From: CAVRRZ01 sp963723745
GTDB taxonomy: Bacteria > Actinomycetota > Actinomycetes > Mycobacteriales > Geodermatophilaceae
Length of the DNA: 64,000 nucleotides
Direction of reading: 5' to 3'
Assembly (NCBI GenBank): GCA_963723745.1
Contig: CAVRRZ010000001.1
Coordinates: forward strand, 372,001-436,000
Shown here: one piece after another, positions 37,601-44,807 of the stretch
How the letters are laid out: each line of letters starts with the position of its first letter
How positions within the stretch are numbered: position 1 is the first letter of the stretch
Notes under the pieces: model-generated
What the model saw: only the letters and a program-made list of their open reading frames with translations
The model's database searches: none
Told to the model about the DNA's origin: nothing
Position numbers and translations under genes: made by a program

Positions 37601-38014
37601 AAGGTGGCGGTCACCCGCTATCGGCACCGCCCGAACATCCCCACCCCGTGGTCAGCAGCGAGCGCGGCCTGACCCACCGGCATGACCTCGTGGAGAGCCG
37701 GATGCTCGGGAACGGGCACGTCCGGTTCGGAGGGCGGCCCGGGGAAACGGACCAGCCGCGAGGCTGGCACCGCGCCCCGGGTCGACCCCTACCTGGAACG
37801 GCTGAACAAGGAGATCAAGCGCCGCACCGACGTCGTCGGCGTCTTCCCCAACCCCGAAGCCCTGCTCCGCCTGGCCGGCGCCGTCCTGGTCGAGGCGCAC
37901 GACGAATGGCAGGTCTCCGACCGCCGCTACCTCTCCGAAGGCTCGATGGCCGCCATCCGCCCGATCGACGACCCCGCCTCAGCGCTGGCGACACCGGCCA
38001 TGCTCACGGCATAG
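34617..38014 (+). CDS. IS256-family (mutator-type) transposase, split by a group II intron
   Basis: Exon 1 is 34617-35627 (337 codons) and exon 2 is 37793-38014 (73 codons plus stop). Joined, they give a 410-residue transposase of normal family length with no frame change. Catalytic Asp residues are at D166 (YVFLDATYC) and D232 (LVISDAHAGL), both in exon 1. The conserved motif WSTNP-LERLNKEIKRR spans the junction. The third acidic residue, Glu in LERLN, lies in exon 2. Without splicing, translation runs into the intron and ends about 24 residues later, so the protein would lack its catalytic Glu. Transposition should therefore depend on intron splicing. The ATG at 34617 is preceded by GAAGGACACAG. 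Confidence 0.9.
36242..37672 (+). CDS. ltrA-like: Group II intron reverse transcriptase / maturase
   Basis: This 476-residue protein starts at GTG 36242, behind an ideal AGGAGG 6 nt upstream. The reverse transcriptase blocks run from residue 50 to 330: WARVRSNRGSRTAGVDGITA, IPKASGKLRRLGIPTVRDRV, CSHGFRPGHRAQDAI, VVDADIEACFDAIDH, TPQGGILSPLLANIAL, and the catalytic YADD at 283-286 in LVRYADDFVVLV. The maturase (X) domain follows (GWANYFRHGVSKATFDYLRR, then FTWRRVLLWMRRKHR). No HNH endonuclease domain is seen at the C-terminus, so target-site priming would use a nick or replication fork. It promotes splicing and mobility of its own intron. Confidence 0.93.
   Translation: MNIGAPQLDVRFARARVLKIQTKLHQWAGSDPARRFDDLFNLVVDPAVLAVAWARVRSNRGSRTAGVDGITAYYIEDVRGVEVFLADLRADLKARQFVPVPVRERMIPKASGKLRRLGIPTVRDRVVQAALKLVLEPIFEADFAPCSHGFRPGHRAQDAIAEIHQWTSHPRNYGWVVDADIEACFDAIDHPALMDRVRARIADKRVLALVKAFLKAGILSEEQTLRDTATGTPQGGILSPLLANIALSVLDDHFTAAWAAMGDSSARHRRRTKGQATYRLVRYADDFVVLVHGTQAHAEALQDEAAAVLAPMGLRLSAAKTRIVSVDQGFDFLGFRIQRQPKRGSGKPTVYTFPTKAALASVKAKVRTATQQGLNKPLAVLLYRLALVLRGWANYFRHGVSKATFDYLRRFTWRRVLLWMRRKHRRANWKWLRRRYLPGWWPTDGNVALFDIGKVAVTRYRHRPNIPTPWSAASAA
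37695..37728 (+). ncRNA. Group II intron domain V
   Basis: The 34-nt hairpin starts GAGCCGGATGC and ends GCACGTCCGGTTC. The AGC-type catalytic triad stem, the GGGAAC loop region and the closing bulge match the family consensus (GAGCCGTATGC...CACGTACGGTTC). It is about 64 nt before the 3' splice site, as expected, leaving space for domain VI. Confidence 0.85.
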
Positions 38015-38073
38015 TCACCCCACCGCTGACCGACACGGTGAGGACTACATCCACCACCCAGCGGGGCGTCATC

Positions 38074-38081
38074 CGTGCCGG
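38074..38081. repeat. Right 8-bp target-site duplication of the IS256-family element
   Basis: CGTGCCGG is an exact copy of 34485-34492. It directly follows the right inverted repeat. Confidence 0.85.
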
Positions 38082-38184
38082 CTGGAGGTCGTTACAGCGA
38101 CAGGGTGGGGCGTCGCTCATCCGTTCTTGTGACACCAGCGGCACCCACCATCAGCCGCTTGACCAACCTTCCCGGTCAGTACAC

Positions 38185-41100
38185 CTAGGAAGCGCGGGCG
38201 ACGAACTCTCGACGAGCTCGGGCGATCGTTTCTGCCGTGCTCATGTGCAGGTCCATCTCATCCTCACCGTCGTTGACGGCCACGATCCGGGCGACGAACG
38301 CCTCGGCCTCGGCCTGGTTGCCGTCTCGGAACGCGACCCACATCGCATCGACGAGTACCTTCTCGTCCTCAGGTGCCACCAGCAGCGCCGACTCGCTGGC
38401 GGCGCGGGCAGCTTCGAGGTCACCGTCGGCCAGTGCTGAGGTGACGACCAGGTGCGCGACGTCGCAAATCGCCGCCGTGTAGGCCAGATCCAGCCCCTGC
38501 AGCCATTCGTAGCCCGACGGTCGCTGACCGAACGGCGGTCCCGACACCAGCTCGAGGGCTGCCGACAGATCACTGACCCCGTCGCCGCCGCGCACCCCGG
38601 CCCGGCAGCGCAGTTGGCGGAACAGCTCGGCGTCGACAAGGACGTTCCGTAGGGAATAGGCGCCGCGGTGACCGGAGCTCAGGTGCTTGTCCCCGGTGAC
38701 TGGATCGGTTCCCAACCAAGCGCGGGCACCGGCCGTGACCCGGTGGACATACGCGCGAGCGGTCACCGGGTCTGCCATGTCCGGGCGCAGCGCCGCGGCC
38801 GCCTCGTCCCCGGTCGCACCGTGGGTACGGGTGCCGAGGTAGGCCACCACTTCCTCATACCGGCGGCGAAGGCCCGACTTGATGACTGCCGTTTCGTCAC
38901 CGTGGGCGCGCAGTGCGATCGGTCCCAGCAGCGTGAGCCGCGGCCGGCTGCAGTCCGGGTCCCACCAGTCGGCGAGGTCGCGGTCCAGTTGCTCAAGGTC
39001 GTCCTCGACGCGGTCGCGCAGTTCGGTCGGGGCCCGCCGTGCCAGCGCCGCCACATCCTCGGCCGTGGCTGCCGAGGCCTGCACGTAGGTGCCGGTGTCC
39101 TGCGGCAGTACCGAGCCCGGGACGTTCGGCGTCCACTGTGCGCGCGCCGCCGCGGCGGCCGCCCCGGCCGGGCCGGCCCCGTTGCGGTCGGGACCCCGCG
39201 GGAGGGTGACGTTCTCGAGCAGCGCACCGGCCGCGTCGGTGTAGGTGTGCCACGGCTCGTCGCCGGCGGCAGCGGGGATTGCCGCGTCGCCGGCGCCGCG
39301 TTCGAATGCCAGGAGTGCGGCGATGTCGGCGGCCTCCTGCGCGGTGAGCTGTCGGGCCAGCGCGGTCAGCGCCAGTTCCGGGATCAGCAGCCGACCATCG
39401 TCGGTCAGGGTCAGCAGCCATCCGTCGGCCGGGGCGCCCGGCTCCTCGCCCAGCACCACGGCGAGGGGGGTGCGGTCACCGTGCTGGTGCATGGCGGCGG
39501 TCAACGCCGCGAGGTCGCGATCGCCCCCGCCCGCATGGGGGGCGACGAGGAGAATCTCCGGCATCCACCCGTCTCCGGCCGTCGCGTGCAGCCGACCGTC
39601 CAGGACAGCGTCCCGACTGGTGTCAGCACCGTCGGTGTATTGGCGCAGCTTGGCGTGCAGGGCGGCGGCGACGGAGCCCAGGTCCTCGGCGTGGTGGAGC
39701 CGTTCGGGGTTGAGGTCCACCAGCTCGGTGCCGAAGCCGACGATCGTCGCGTGCAGCAGATCTGACCAGCTGTTGACAGCCAGCTCCGCGGCCAGGTGCC
39801 GGGTGAAATCCTCGCACCGCTCGGGTGGGCCGCTGAGCATCAGGACGCCGATCCGCTCCAGGTCCAGCAGCCACCGTTGCCCGCCGTCGTTGCCGACGCT
39901 GACCAGCCCCGGATAGGGAGCCAGGCGGCCGTGTGCCCGGTCGGTGTCGACGGGGTTGTCCGCGGCCAGGTCCAGTGACCACCACCTTCCGGTCTCGTCG
40001 GCGATCCACGGCAGCGGTGGAGAAGATGTCGGCGTGGCGTGCAGCCGCAGGTCCAGCCGGTGCCCGGTCAGCCGGGCGGCGACGACATCGGGCAACTGCC
40101 CGCCGGGCTGGTCGGACAGGGCGACGGCGAGGCTGCGCAGCGCCACGTCCAGTGCAGTGAAGTCGGCGGCGCCGGCGGACGCTGCGGCCAGGACCGACGC
40201 CTCGGCACCGATCAGCGTCGGCGGGGTGGGCGCCAGCATGCGGCCGGCCCGGCGGCGGCGGAGCCGTTGCCGCCGCTGAACCAGCAGCGCCGCACCGATC
40301 CCGGCGGCCAGCAGGGCCCCTCCCCCGGCCAGGGTCGCCGCCAGTCCGGTTGGCGACTCCTCCCCCGGGTCGGTGCTCTGCTCGGCGGCGTTACCGGTCG
40401 GCGAGGGCGTCTCCGTGTGCTCCGTCGGCGGGGTATCCGTCGTGGGTGGCGGCACCGACGGCTCAGCGGGAGCCGGAGCATCCGGTTCAGATGGAGCGGG
40501 GCCTTCCTCGTCCGGTTCGGGATGGCCGGGGATGTCCAGCACCTGGCCGGGGAAGATCAGGTCCGGGTCGGTGAACAAGCGCCCGCCGGGCTGCTGCTCA
40601 CCGGCGTTCAGGTCGAAGATCGGCCGCCATCCCGGCAGGCCTTCCTCCTCGGCGATCTCTGAGAGGGTGTCCCCCCGCTCCACGACGACCACCTGGCCGG
40701 CGACCGGAGCGGCCTGCGGCGTCGCGTCCATGGGAAGGGTCAGCACCCAGCCGGGGCGGATCACTCGGGCGTCGGTCAGCTCGCGACCGTCGGGCTGCGG
40801 TCGGCCGCGGTTGAGTTCGAAGATCTCGTCGAACCGTTCCCAGTCCCCGAGGGTCAGCGCGGCGATCCTGCCCAGGGTGTCCCGCGGCTGCACGGTGTAC
40901 TGAGGCCCGGGCGTTACCGCGGCGTCCGGACTGGCCTGCCCGGCGGACCTGCCGGTTGCTGCCGGCTCCTCGACCGGGGCGGAGGGCTGCTCGGAGACGG
41001 TCGGCGGACTCGCGTAGGCCGGGGCGGCCCAGGACAACAGCGGAACGCTGCCGACCCCGAGGACGGCGGCGACCAGCAGCCCCGCCAGCTGCTGCATCGA

Positions 41101-41397
41101 CCCCAGGCCGGGCAGGCGGGGGGCGGGCAGGCCCCGCAGCTGTGCCGGGATCTCCACTCCCACCGATACCGCGAAGACCGCCCACGCGAGCCAGCCGACC
41201 ACCACCAGAAACCCGGAGAACACTGCCCCGGTGTCCGGACCGGACAGCGCGTCGGTGACCTGCGCCCAGGTCGGGAACTGATCGGGCAGATAGGCCCGGC
41301 TAAGGACCCACAGGGCGACCGGTATCCCGACCACAAGGGCAAACAGAAGCAGCAGCGAGAGGACGCGGCGGCACGCGTCCAGCACTCGAGCACTCAT
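38185..41397 (-). CDS. Giant membrane protein with two LysM domains and a C-terminal BTAD domain
   Basis: The protein has 1,070 residues. N-terminal helices lie at about 10-33, 60-80 and 103-128. Two LysM peptidoglycan-binding domains lie at about 165-222 (YTVQPRDTLGRIAALTLGDW) and 236-290 (VVVVERGDTLSEIAEEEGLP). They are followed by a Pro/Glu-rich spacer and a further membrane helix at about 350-372 (LAATLAGGGALLAAGIGAAL). The long cytoplasmic part ends, from about 855, in a SARP-like winged-helix and BTAD module (RPRLTLLGPIALRAHGDETA; LVSGPPFGQRPSGYEWLQGL; ALADGDLEAARAASESALLV). Such LysM/BTAD proteins accompany actinobacterial Tad-type loci. It may couple wall state outside to assembly or gene control inside. 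It is the last gene of the pilus operon, 13 bp after the TadG-like gene. ATG at 41397 has AGGAGG upstream. Confidence 0.88.
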   Translation of the reverse strand: MSARVLDACRRVLSLLLLFALVVGIPVALWVLSRAYLPDQFPTWAQVTDALSGPDTGAVFSGFLVVVGWLAWAVFAVSVGVEIPAQLRGLPAPRLPGLGSMQQLAGLLVAAVLGVGSVPLLSWAAPAYASPPTVSEQPSAPVEEPAATGRSAGQASPDAAVTPGPQYTVQPRDTLGRIAALTLGDWERFDEIFELNRGRPQPDGRELTDARVIRPGWVLTLPMDATPQAAPVAGQVVVVERGDTLSEIAEEEGLPGWRPIFDLNAGEQQPGGRLFTDPDLIFPGQVLDIPGHPEPDEEGPAPSEPDAPAPAEPSVPPPTTDTPPTEHTETPSPTGNAAEQSTDPGEESPTGLAATLAGGGALLAAGIGAALLVQRRQRLRRRRAGRMLAPTPPTLIGAEASVLAAASAGAADFTALDVALRSLAVALSDQPGGQLPDVVAARLTGHRLDLRLHATPTSSPPLPWIADETGRWWSLDLAADNPVDTDRAHGRLAPYPGLVSVGNDGGQRWLLDLERIGVLMLSGPPERCEDFTRHLAAELAVNSWSDLLHATIVGFGTELVDLNPERLHHAEDLGSVAAALHAKLRQYTDGADTSRDAVLDGRLHATAGDGWMPEILLVAPHAGGGDRDLAALTAAMHQHGDRTPLAVVLGEEPGAPADGWLLTLTDDGRLLIPELALTALARQLTAQEAADIAALLAFERGAGDAAIPAAAGDEPWHTYTDAAGALLENVTLPRGPDRNGAGPAGAAAAAARAQWTPNVPGSVLPQDTGTYVQASAATAEDVAALARRAPTELRDRVEDDLEQLDRDLADWWDPDCSRPRLTLLGPIALRAHGDETAVIKSGLRRRYEEVVAYLGTRTHGATGDEAAAALRPDMADPVTARAYVHRVTAGARAWLGTDPVTGDKHLSSGHRGAYSLRNVLVDAELFRQLRCRAGVRGGDGVSDLSAALELVSGPPFGQRPSGYEWLQGLDLAYTAAICDVAHLVVTSALADGDLEAARAASESALLVAPEDEKVLVDAMWVAFRDGNQAEAEAFVARIVAVNDGEDEMDLHMSTAETIARARREFVARAS

Positions 41398-41410
41398 GCG
41401 GCTCGCCTCC

Positions 41411-41857
41411 TCAGTTCACGGCCGGGTCGGTGACGAGGGCGGCGGTACCGGAGCCATCGACGGTCATGGTGGTGATGCCGATCAAGCCAAGGAAGATCGT
41501 GGGTTCGGTGATGGTGGTGGTCACTGACAGGGCGTCGGCGTCGACGACGGTCACCGTGCCGCGGACGTCGTTGCGGTCCAGATAGGCGTGCGCGGCGGCC
41601 ACCGCGGCGGCGGTGTCGACCCGCACCTCGCCCGCGAGTGCCGCGGAGCGGTCGATGGCCTGCCCGCCCGCACGGGCAGCCTCCTCGGCGATCGCGTTGG
41701 CCCGCTGTGTGGCCTGCACCTTCGCGCCGCCGTCGACGGCCAGGCCGATGATCAGCAGCAGTCCCGGGACGAGGGCGGCCATGAGGACGCTCAGTGAGCC
41801 GCGCTCCCCGCGCAGGCGGTCCGGGCGCAGGCGGTCTGAGCGTCGTGGAGTGGTCAT
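41411..41857 (-). CDS. TadG/TadE-like pilus assembly protein
   Basis: This 148-residue protein begins with a basic head and then ERGSLSVLMAALVPGLLLII, the TadE/TadG pseudopilin-like signature with one membrane helix. A helical stem follows (VQATQRANAIAEEAARAGGQ) and an outer beta-rich end (TVTVVDADALSVTTTITEPT). Proteins of this type are minor pilins or assembly factors of Tad/Flp pili. Its ATG overlaps the previous stop in ATGA. It is one of three TadE/G-like genes in a row. Confidence 0.85.
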   Translation of the reverse strand: MTTPRRSDRLRPDRLRGERGSLSVLMAALVPGLLLIIGLAVDGGAKVQATQRANAIAEEAARAGGQAIDRSAALAGEVRVDTAAAVAAAHAYLDRNDVRGTVTVVDADALSVTTTITEPTIFLGLIGITTMTVDGSGTAALVTDPAVN

Positions 41858-42285
41858 CGTTCGCGGTAGGCGTCGACGGGGCTACTGAACGAGGCATCGA
41901 CCGTCACCGATCCCGGCAAGCCGGGGGCGAGCAGGTCGGTCATGGCGACGGCGCAGGTGACGGCGACGGTCACATCCCCGGACTCGCCGAGCGGCGTGCG
42001 GAAGCCTGCGCTGTCCACGTCGACGTTCAAGATCTGGCAGCGAAGGTCCTGACGGGCCAAGGTCTCCTCTGCCTGGGCGGTGGCAACCGCCACCGCGGTG
42101 TCGGCGTCCACGGCGAGCGAGGCGGCTCGGGCGGCCGCACGGGCGGCCTCCTCCACACCGTTGGCGGCGACCTGGGTACGCCCGGCCCAGATCGCGAACG
42201 ACAGCAACAGCAACAGTGCCGGGGCCAACACGGCCAGCTCCACCGACACAGAGCCACGCTCCCCCGACCCCCGTCGGTTGGTCAC
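41854..42285 (-). CDS. TadE-like pilus assembly protein
   Basis: This 143-residue protein contains GSGERGSVSVELAVLAPALL, with the Glu five residues into the hydrophobic stretch that is typical of type IV-like prepilins, followed by a helix and VAANGVEEAARAAARAASLA. Its outer domain has two Cys (DLRCQILNV; VAVTCAVAMTDLL) that may form a disulfide. The GTG at 42285 overlaps the upstream stop as GTGA. It is a likely minor pilin of the Tad-type pilus. Confidence 0.87.
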   Translation of the reverse strand: MTNRRGSGERGSVSVELAVLAPALLLLLSFAIWAGRTQVAANGVEEAARAAARAASLAVDADTAVAVATAQAEETLARQDLRCQILNVDVDSAGFRTPLGESGDVTVAVTCAVAMTDLLAPGLPGSVTVDASFSSPVDAYRER

Positions 42286-42752
42286 CGGCTCGGCCGTTCC
42301 ACCGGTCCGACGGCGGTCTGCTCGACCGACCAGCCGCCCAGCCCAGGGAAAAGGCTGATCGACGTGCCGGTCACGGTCACCTCGATCGTGGTCGGTGATC
42401 CGGCGATTTCCACTCGCGTGCCGACGAGCAGGTCCTGGGCGGTCTGGGTCAGGAACTCCTCGGTCGCGGAGTGCGCACGGTCGACCGAGACGGGCTGGAC
42501 GCGTCCCTCGCGAGCCCCTTCTTCTGCCGCGCCGAGGGCCACCGAGCGGGCGTAGAACCACAAGGCCGCCTGGATCAGCGTCATCAACGCCAGCAGAATC
42601 ACCGGGAAGGCGATCGCCAGTTCCAGTGCCGCAGCCCCGCGCTCGCCGCCCAGCCGCCGCCGGACCGTAGACCGGACTCGCAGTCGGACGGGCACAGGGC
42701 AGCCGGATGTCGGCACCCTCGCCGGGCCGCCGGACGGCGCGCGTCTGGACAC
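42282..42752 (-). CDS. TadE-like pilus assembly protein
   Basis: This 156-residue protein carries RRLGGERGAAALELAIAFPV, the prepilin-like cleavage and Glu signature, and then a membrane helix (ILLALMTLIQAALWFYARSV) and a helical stem (ALGAAEEGAREGRVQPVSVD). The exact start is uncertain. GTG at 42752 has no good ribosome site, and a later GTG would still keep the signature. It is the first of three tandem TadE-like genes. Confidence 0.85.
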   Translation of the reverse strand: MSRRAPSGGPARVPTSGCPVPVRLRVRSTVRRRLGGERGAAALELAIAFPVILLALMTLIQAALWFYARSVALGAAEEGAREGRVQPVSVDRAHSATEEFLTQTAQDLLVGTRVEIAGSPTTIEVTVTGTSISLFPGLGGWSVEQTAVGPVERPSR

Positions 42753-42761
42753 GGTGGCTGG

Positions 42762-42959
42762 CTACTGGATCTGACTCGAGCGGGACGTGACCGCGTTGGC
42801 GATCACGGCCACCAGGGCCACGGCGATGCCCAGCAGCGCCAGAGTGATGATCACCTGCTCGATCGACACCGAGCCCCGTTCGGGTTCGGCGCGCACCGCC
42901 CGGTACTGGTCTCGCAGCGCGCCACCCAGCGTAAGGAGGGTGGCGATCAGGGGGGTCAT
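42762..42959 (-). CDS. Flp/pilin-like small membrane protein (candidate major pilin)
   Basis: This 65-residue protein is small, with a charged head (YRAVRAEPERGSVSIEQVII) leading into a hydrophobic helix (TLALLGIAVALVAVIANAVT) and a short tail (SRSSQIQ). The Gly followed by a Glu at position +5 (RGSVSIE) is the Flp prepilin cleavage pattern. Size and position, between TadC and TadE-like genes, fit the major pilin. No prepilin peptidase (TadV/CpaA) gene is visible in the window. Confidence 0.75.
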   Translation of the reverse strand: MTPLIATLLTLGGALRDQYRAVRAEPERGSVSIEQVIITLALLGIAVALVAVIANAVTSRSSQIQ

Positions 42960-42990
42960 GGCGAGGTCCCTTCGGGTCGTGGTGTGTCGG

Positions 42991-43899
42991 TCAACTGGTC
43001 ATCAGTCGGGACAGGGCGGGGTAGAGGAACAGCAGCAGGAACGCGATGGACAGCAGCGCCACCGGGGCAGTGAGCTTCTCGCTGGCGGTGTTGGCGAGGG
43101 CCTCCTCCTCTGCCAGCAACTCCACCCGCAGCGACTGAGCGCGGGCCCGCAGCGTCGGCGCGATCGAGGCACCCTGCTCTGCGGCGATGACGGCAATGTC
43201 GGCGATGTCGGCCAGCTCGCCGACGCCGGTGTCCTGGCCGAGCCGGCGCAGTCCATCCCACGGCTGTTGCCCGGACAGCCGGGCGGCTACCAGCGCGTCC
43301 GTGACACGGCGGAACACCCAGCCGGTGCCCAGCGCCGCGGCCCGCTCCATGGCGATCGTCGGGCCCTCGCTGGCGTCGCGGCGCAGGCTGACCAAGTCCA
43401 GGTAGGAGCACAGCGCGCGCCGCATCTGCCCGCGCGCCTCCTTCGCCTGGTCGCGGACGACGAGATCTACGACGAAGAACAGGCCGACAGCCAAGAGCAG
43501 CGACCCGGCGACCGGCACCACCACCGGCAGTCGCCAGCCGGCCAGCGACAGCACCGCGGACAGCAGCGGCACGAACACCGCCCCGAACACGGCCATGCAG
43601 GCCTTGCGCAGCAGAAACCCCTCCGGAGTCCAGCCGATCAAGGTCAGCGCCTGGGTGGGGATGGGGACGCCGAGGTTCATCAGGCGGGCGCCGGCCCAGG
43701 TTCCGGCGCGGCCTGCCACGCGGGCCCAGGGGTCACCCGCGACCGGACCGGCCGGCACGGGGCTGACTCGGCCGTCGAGGCGGGCGAGCGCGTCCGCCAA
43801 CTTCGGCTGCTCGACCACCAGCACCGCCCGCGCCAGCAGGAACGTCCCGAGACCGAGAACGGCGCCGAATCCGATCAACGTCAGCTGCATGCCGTTCAT
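42991..43899 (-). CDS. tadC: TadC-like pilus assembly membrane protein (type II secretion F family)
   Basis: This 302-residue polytopic protein has an N-terminal membrane helix (LTLIGFGAVLGLGTFLLARA), two central helices (WRLPVVVPVAGSLLLAVGLF), and a T2SF domain with LCSYLDLVSLRRDASEGPTI, DGLRRLGQDTGVGELADIAD and TLRARAQSLRVELLAEEEAL, then a C-terminal helix (VALLSIAFLLLFLYPALSRL). It is the inner-membrane platform that works with the TadA motor. ATG at 43899 overlaps the tadB stop in ATGA. Confidence 0.9.
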   Translation of the reverse strand: MNGMQLTLIGFGAVLGLGTFLLARAVLVVEQPKLADALARLDGRVSPVPAGPVAGDPWARVAGRAGTWAGARLMNLGVPIPTQALTLIGWTPEGFLLRKACMAVFGAVFVPLLSAVLSLAGWRLPVVVPVAGSLLLAVGLFFVVDLVVRDQAKEARGQMRRALCSYLDLVSLRRDASEGPTIAMERAAALGTGWVFRRVTDALVAARLSGQQPWDGLRRLGQDTGVGELADIADIAVIAAEQGASIAPTLRARAQSLRVELLAEEEALANTASEKLTAPVALLSIAFLLLFLYPALSRLMTS

Positions 43900-44807
43900 C
43901 CGACGTTCGCCGTTTCACGCTCGATGTCCGCCTGCCGGCTCCTGATGTCGACGAGGAAGCGCGGCGACGGCGCCGGCTGGGTGAGCCGGCGCATCCACAG
44001 CAGGCACCCGATGATCATCGCCGCGATCGCCGCCAGCACCAGCTGACCGACCGCGCTGCCGTAGGGGGCGATGTAGTTCCCGTTCAGGGCGGCCACCGCA
44101 CAGGCGCCGAAGGTGATCATCAGCAGCCAACGCGCGTTCGCACGCGGCTTGGCACGGTCGGCCTCGATCTTGCGGCGCATGGTGACGTCGTCGGACAGAC
44201 TTCGGGCCAGCTCGGTCAGCACTCGAGCCAGCCCGGGGCCGCGCAGCTCCGCGCCGAGCAGTAGCGCCGCGACGACCAGATCGCCAGCGGCGTCGTCCAG
44301 ATCGTCTGCGAAGGCCAGCAGCGCCCGGCTGGTTGGCCACCGGGCCTGCAGCCGAGCTGCCAACGTCGCCACTTCGACGGCGATCGGCTCCGGGGCCGTG
44401 CGTGCTGACCGGATCAGGGTCTGCTCCAGGCCGCCGCCTGCGGCGATCACATCGGAGGTGCGGCGCACCCACTCCTGCAGCGCCTCCAGGCGCTCCACTG
44501 CTGCGTTCCCGGAGGTGAACTGCCGCAGCAACCACGGGACACCGACCACCGCGAGGCCGGCGAGCGCGCCACCGACCGGCCACCCCGAGCCCAGCCACAC
44601 CGCCACCGCCGCCACGACGGCGACCCCGTACAGCGCCCGCTGCCTGGTGCTGCTCCGTTCGCCGGCCGCCAGCATCGACCGCCAGCGACGGGACCGTCGC
44701 GGCGGGGCCGGCGGGGTGTGGGTCCCGAGCCACCCGTGGACGGCGACCGCCAGACCGCCGACGATCAGTGCCCCGCACACACCCGCCAGTAGCACCAGCC
44801 CGTTCAC
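43896..44807 (-). CDS. tadB: TadB-like pilus assembly membrane protein (type II secretion F family)
   Basis: This 303-residue partner of TadC has an N-terminal helix (VNGLVLLAGVCGALIVGGLA), a central hydrophobic pair (LYGVAVVAAVAVWLGSGWPV) and a T2SF domain (LEALQEWVRRTSDVIAAGGG; DLVVAALLLGAELRGPGLAR; LTELARSLSDDVTMRRKIEA). It ends with two C-terminal helices. The GTG at 44807 overlaps the tadA stop as GTGA. TadB and TadC together form the platform of the Tad pilus. Confidence 0.9.
   Translation of the reverse strand: MNGLVLLAGVCGALIVGGLAVAVHGWLGTHTPPAPPRRSRRWRSMLAAGERSSTRQRALYGVAVVAAVAVWLGSGWPVGGALAGLAVVGVPWLLRQFTSGNAAVERLEALQEWVRRTSDVIAAGGGLEQTLIRSARTAPEPIAVEVATLAARLQARWPTSRALLAFADDLDDAAGDLVVAALLLGAELRGPGLARVLTELARSLSDDVTMRRKIEADRAKPRANARWLLMITFGACAVAALNGNYIAPYGSAVGQLVLAAIAAMIIGCLLWMRRLTQPAPSPRFLVDIRSRQADIERETANVG

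Larger units (their letters stand above)
35628..37792 (+). mobile_element. Group II intron (ribozyme plus reverse transcriptase) inside the transposase gene
   Basis: The 5' end is GTGCG at 35628, the classical GUGYG start, and the 3' end is AC at 37791-37792. The intron is 2,165 nt. Removing it joins AAC CCG to CTG GAA CGG, which restores the conserved transposase motif exactly, so both boundaries are fixed by protein conservation. A 614-nt 5' ribozyme part (domains I-III) precedes the maturase gene at 36242-37672. Domain V is at 37695-37728, and a domain VI-like hairpin occupies the last 60 nt. The intron copy looks intact and active. Confidence 0.9.
34493..38073 (+). mobile_element. IS256-family insertion sequence carrying a group II intron
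   Basis: The element is 3,581 bp, or 1,416 bp without the 2,165-bp intron, a normal IS256-family size. Left end GTTGACGTCCCGCCAGGTGG (34493-34512) and right end GATGACGCCCCGCTGGGTGG (reverse complement of 38054-38073) match at 16 of 20 positions. Perfect 8-bp duplications flank it. It carries one transposase gene in two exons. Upstream of that gene, around 34555-34600, two small hairpins (CCATC-GATGG and GCGAGACC-GGTTCTCGC) probably block read-through transcription. It sits in the gap between abiEii and the LysM/BTAD gene, so it breaks no gene. Confidence 0.9.
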
